This document shows positions 31,701 to 34,559 of a stretch of 34,559 nt of DNA, in pieces. Within the stretch, counting starts at the first letter, position 1; the number at the start of each line of letters is the position of its first letter. Below the pieces are notes generated by a model. The model was not told the DNA's origin, ran no database searches, and saw nothing but the letters and a program-made list of their open reading frames with translations. The stretch comes from Zancudomyces culisetae (Eukaryota; Kickxellomycota; Harpellomycetes; Harpellales; Legeriomycetaceae), in the NCBI GenBank assembly GCA_001969505.1, contig LSSK01001253.1, positions 1-34,559 of the forward strand. The letters run 5' to 3'. The translations under genes were made by a program, and so were the position numbers.

Positions 31701-32847
31701 CGCGATATCTTAAATGCAAAATCTTTGTTAATACCCAATCACCAATTGAATAAACTATCCCTTCCCTACGCTGCATTTCTGCTTGCAATTCCTCGAGCTG
31801 TGCCTGTCTACCCGACTTACTTGCTCGCCTATTTCCTCCTGTATTTTTCGCTTGGCTTTCTAGTTGTCTACTAATGGTCTCTAGTTCATCCCTATTTTCC
31901 TTCCTTTCTCGGACTAGTTCTGTCATAATACTACATAGTACCACCGTTCCTACCTGTCTAAACGGCCGATACTCGCTATTGCTTAGCTTTTGTAGGTATT
32001 TTCCTATTACTTTAAAAAACTCTGTAAACTCCTCCTCTCCGCGCTCCTTCCTCTTTCCTTGGATAACTTCGATCTTGTTCTTAATTTTTTCATCCCTGCT
32101 CCCATATACCAATTCTTCTTTTCCATTTGTCATTATTTTTTCAATAAACTCAAGACTTTGCTTGAGTTTGTTTTTATTACTCTTACTAGCCTCTAATATA
32201 ATTATATTTATTTTTTCCTCTTTTTGTAACCCTTCTTCTACCAACTTCTCTATACTCTGTTCCATTAGTTGTTCGGTTTTTAGATCCTCTTCATTAATAT
32301 TGCCACCTATTCCTGCCAATCGTATCACTAACTCTAGGAATTCAGAAACAGCCTCTCTATTGTTTTTCATAAACCGTTCTATCCAATTCTCTGCAACCGT
32401 TTCTAGTGCAACCTCCCCGTCAACAACTTCTCTTAACAGACCTGTTTCCATCTCTATACCCTCTTGGTTGCTTGCATTTTCTTGCTTCGTACCTCTTTTT
32501 GCACTAGGCCCTGGTGTTCTTTTTTTTCTTTCTCCAGTTCGAACGTTTTTCCCTCCGTCCTTTGCTTTCCGTTTTTTTCTGGAGTTATTGGGTGTTTCCT
32601 CTTCGTATTCATCACCAGTATCCTCGCCTTCAGTCGATGATTGAGCCTCAGACTGTTCCTCAGACTGTTCGTCCTGCGTCTCTTCACTGCTCACATATCC
32701 TTTTGCTCTGGCACCCAATCTGGATGGTGTCCTTGGCTTTAGCGTACTGCCCCTTGATCTCGCTGTTGCTCTGGAATTCGGCGTAGGTACATACCTATCC
32801 GGTCCGCGTTTGGCTCGTTCTGATTTTCTTACTTCCGCTCCAAGCAT
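28735..32847 (-). CDS. SCC3: Cohesin subunit SA/STAG (Scc3/Irr1/Psc3 type)
   Basis: A 1370-residue intronless protein. The SA subunit binds the Scc1/Rad21 kleisin and DNA and is needed for sister-chromatid cohesion. The N-terminal 135 residues are disordered, with alternating acidic and basic stretches. The STAG region starts near 147 (ALETVAENWIERFMKNNREA). The stromalin conservative domain covers about 293-440: YRPFRQVGTVVL, a long coiled-coil-like segment, then HLRYRDVYDGIRAETIKYLG and KYLRYFGWLMHDDSDKVRHA. A second charged region (KKKGRKKKSSK, 517-527, then an E/D/M tract to 566) interrupts the HEAT-repeat body. The C-terminal third is weakly conserved, as is usual. The first ATG gives a plausible basic N-terminus. 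It diverges from the proteasome gene. The length is somewhat above the 1100-1260 of many homologues because of the inserts. Confidence 0.9.
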   Translation of the reverse strand: MLGAEVRKSERAKRGPDRYVPTPNSRATARSRGSTLKPRTPSRLGARAKGYVSSEETQDEQSEEQSEAQSSTEGEDTGDEYEEETPNNSRKKRKAKDGGKNVRTGERKKRTPGPSAKRGTKQENASNQEGIEMETGLLREVVDGEVALETVAENWIERFMKNNREAVSEFLELVIRLAGIGGNINEEDLKTEQLMEQSIEKLVEEGLQKEEKINIIILEASKSNKNKLKQSLEFIEKIMTNGKEELVYGSRDEKIKNKIEVIQGKRKERGEEEFTEFFKVIGKYLQKLSNSEYRPFRQVGTVVLCSIMTELVRERKENRDELETISRQLESQAKNTGGNRRASKSGRQAQLEELQAEMQRREGIVYSIGDWVLTKILHLRYRDVYDGIRAETIKYLGEWIREDSISLLETKYLRYFGWLMHDDSDKVRHAAVEGVRKIISRGDVEVAQFSEFFERFGSRLVQLSVADGDSSVSASSLKLLKVVLENGMMITGTTEIREALEPVIKSGTTNEGVKASKKKGRKKKSSKFSQQLIEEDEEMDEEMDEDMDEEGGDGGDNGNDGEEMEEIVKNAETTNKEKVVRMQGIIQLYDDEGENVQHPSNEVMNYVAPLLYHGLVTIRTHAAELVEWWIRKEWIPFYRGPGGSNENDAWFLYKCLAKLLCQISSTRDTVKVETSIKEEVSEFKGIILNNDELSIEERKWKESITKMGDNKRQDAAAAALLPRFPEFGNISGVLEYLGKDHSVTEGQNFGQTAASNQELMILFEGLLVTLQNMINSHKSKAKGKAKKTVVESERHINIARSMKSIEAQVSQHIEGLIGRYLDNEGLIEQILRILDIVEFDGQSLYDEGQQKTLNTIVEQIEMVFSRYNYSIEITRLAVSILSRLDKSKVLEMSGVSRPKDSEEEEEAQHEDAGGTLIRKHFEAIVETVSKSHATLHYNQLYGMLIQLRALLGAASVTVITESNMVQVLLDIINNSYFYYSDCDSVKITKLKLYCLDIAYKCLLWRCCNTVDPAKLQTLADDRDLVLQYCLKNMILLTNNAANSEQLHFLFSCLFTSTALFQLFTCSRFKSAANSVVYYKLDSDALNIWSSALSYLLNAWGSLIVPFASAAFPMSSTDVELLRLSTTNYQYLLALSSDFSSLLLSGVFPLKSLELLAGFSGTILSPDPLIKRDFSIDSPKQHHLDLTHPFTINKILSSRFDSIVESTLSSLYLTLKPDVSKLATLISLLFSSMHRNYERTLSFHFPSSSFNFYRKLLSILPLGIVKFLQLDNISSNCIAKLLTHYTPIVLNSYSLTSFDEDNDPNLSPLSLILTNFALFIQKYIKPTHASQLKKELEDKVSSHQPEIPAPIYSAYMKALDTQIEKLALIKS

Positions 32848-33002
32848 TGTGTCTCACTGGCTTTTTGGTATTTTTAACAGGAGGCAGGGAAATCAAAAGA
32901 TATAATTCACTTTTTTTCGGCTAATAATAATGATAACAATACTAGTAATATTATCTTTTTGTTTTCTTCCCTTATGCTGGGTAATTCTGCACCTTTCGTT
33001 GA

Positions 33003-33020
33003 ATATTTAATATTAAATAT
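33003..33020. repeat. 18-bp perfect palindrome
   Basis: ATATTTAATATTAAATAT equals its own reverse complement. It sits about 155 bp upstream of the cohesin SA start codon. Confidence 0.7.
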
Positions 33021-33371
33021 CCTCTTTTTTTCTTGTGCCCTCTTAAACAAAACTACCCATACAAATGTTTACAAAACCTCATCAGACATCGTTTTTTTAC
33101 TCTTTTGTATTGTTTACGATTTTATTTTTTTTTACAGTTAAAGACAGGCTTTCCAGAATTGCATTGAAACCTTCTAGCAAATAGTCCGCGGATAATTTGT
33201 ACCCAACTGAAAATTATTTGCTGTTTTTGTTTACCTTTGATCAAGTTAATTTGCGAAAAGATGGTTATGTTTATTCTCCTACTCGCCTTTCTATTTATTT
33301 CTGCAATCTGTTAAGGTGCTTATTATTATGTGCGAGACTACTTGAAATAAAAAGTCATTAAATACCAACCT

Positions 33372-33390
33372 CCCCCCCCCCTCCCTGGGG
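33372..33390. repeat. C10-T-CCC-T-GGGG tract
   Basis: Ten C residues, TCCCT, then GGGG. The minus strand has G3 and G10 runs, a possible G-quadruplex or i-motif, though with few separate G runs. Confidence 0.6.
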
Positions 33391-33932
33391 TTCAGGTCAA
33401 AACATTCATAATACCTTCAAATAATAGTATTTGCAACAATTTTTATATGCCTACTGTGATATTAATGTGTAATTTGGGTGGCCGTCCAAGCTACAAGGTT
33501 TGGCGGCAGCAGTAGCTGTACTCTGACATATCTTTTGGCATCGTGAACTGCCCGAATATACGTGAGCCGTAGGATCACCCTCAAACAAAACCCTTGTTAA
33601 AAGCAGGCCATCATTTTACAATTTGTTGCATCTTAGTTTTGTCATTTTACTTCATCAAACACCAGGTGTTATATTTCTTCACTTTTGATCCCGTTGTACA
33701 TGTACAAACGCTGTCGGGTTTGGGTCTTTTTTTTTGCTCTAAAATCGATACTTTTGGTTTTATCATTACAAGAAAATTGAACAAATATACTGCCAATTTT
33801 TGCTGAGAATGTGCAGAAATTATGAAATCAGCCAGTGTCATACGTAATGCTTTTTTTTCTAGCTTCAAAATCTCCACATTTATTGTCTGTTTTCTAAATT
33901 TCTACTTGTAGGTCCGAAAAATTGTCAAAATA

Positions 33933-33965
33933 AAAATAATAGCAAAATAATAGCAAAATAAAAGC
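33933..33965. repeat. Three 11-bp tandem units upstream of proteasome alpha-5
   Basis: AAAATAATAGC twice, then AAAATAAAAGC, directly adjacent and ending 102 bp before the ATG. Confidence 0.8.
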
Positions 33966-34061
33966 TTGTATTGAATGCGCTAAATAAAACGAGCTACAAT
34001 CTTGATTCAACAAAGCAAAGTATCTAAGCTACGCATACAATAATCATCAATTGGAAATTAA

Positions 34062-34559
<498 letters not shown>

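Noticed and set aside
31874-32644. A 256-codon plus-strand frame opposite the cohesin gene
   Set aside because: It is a Ser/Leu/Phe-rich antisense shadow caused by the purine-rich coding strand of the Glu/Lys/Arg-rich N-terminal half.

Overview
This is AT-rich nuclear DNA from a fungus with GT-AG introns. The best guess is an early-diverging (zygomycete-grade, possibly Kickxellomycotina/Harpellales-like) lineage; that placement is inferred from overall character, not from a database match. The fungal signs are a secreted GH17 cell-wall glucanase with a Kex2-like site, an allantoate-permease (Dal5) type MFS transporter, fungal-type H3 and H4, and short introns with GTAAGN/GTATGT donors. UAG is used as a normal stop (purine nucleoside phosphorylase, PUS4), so the code is standard for UAG.

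Layout, left to right. A truncated non-LTR retrotransposon reverse-transcriptase tail (1-605, -) runs off the left edge and lies against the 3' end of ribosomal protein uL2 (696-1460, -). Next come a GH17 wall glucanase (3189-4361, -), a 4.2 kb region without recognisable genes, and an MFS transporter (8576-10018, +) broken by one in-frame TAG in its first membrane segment. Tail to tail with it lies a 1293-residue heavy-metal P-type ATPase homologue (10326-14207, -) whose reading frame is intact but whose catalytic and metal-binding motifs are almost all replaced. Histone H3 (16386-16796, -) and H4 (19259-19570, +) diverge from a 2.5 kb spacer containing a hexamer microsatellite. A five-exon PUS4/TruB pseudouridine synthase (19887-21349, -) and a purine nucleoside phosphorylase (21962-22885, +) are divergent. 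MPDU1/Lec35 (24109-24933, +) faces a ten-exon CAF-1 middle subunit gene (25255-28412, -). An intronless cohesin SA/Scc3 gene (28735-32847, -) follows, and proteasome alpha-5 (34068 to the right edge, +) begins the last gene.

Most genes are housekeeping. Four act in chromatin within 16.5 kb: H3, H4, the CAF-1 subunit that helps deposit H3-H4, and cohesin SA. The H3 and H4 promoters share an architecture: a TATAAATA box with CGCG-core and TTCGTG (SCB/MCB/E2F-like) elements about 100 bp further upstream, consistent with S-phase control.

The most unusual object is the P-type ATPase homologue. It has lost the phosphorylated Asp (now Lys640), TGES, CPC, HP, GDGxxD and the first Cys of both N-terminal CxxC sites, yet has kept 1293 codons open. 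That is the pattern of a maintained pseudoenzyme rather than a decaying pseudogene. Its neighbour, the MFS gene, shows the opposite pattern: conserved sequence with a single nonsense codon.
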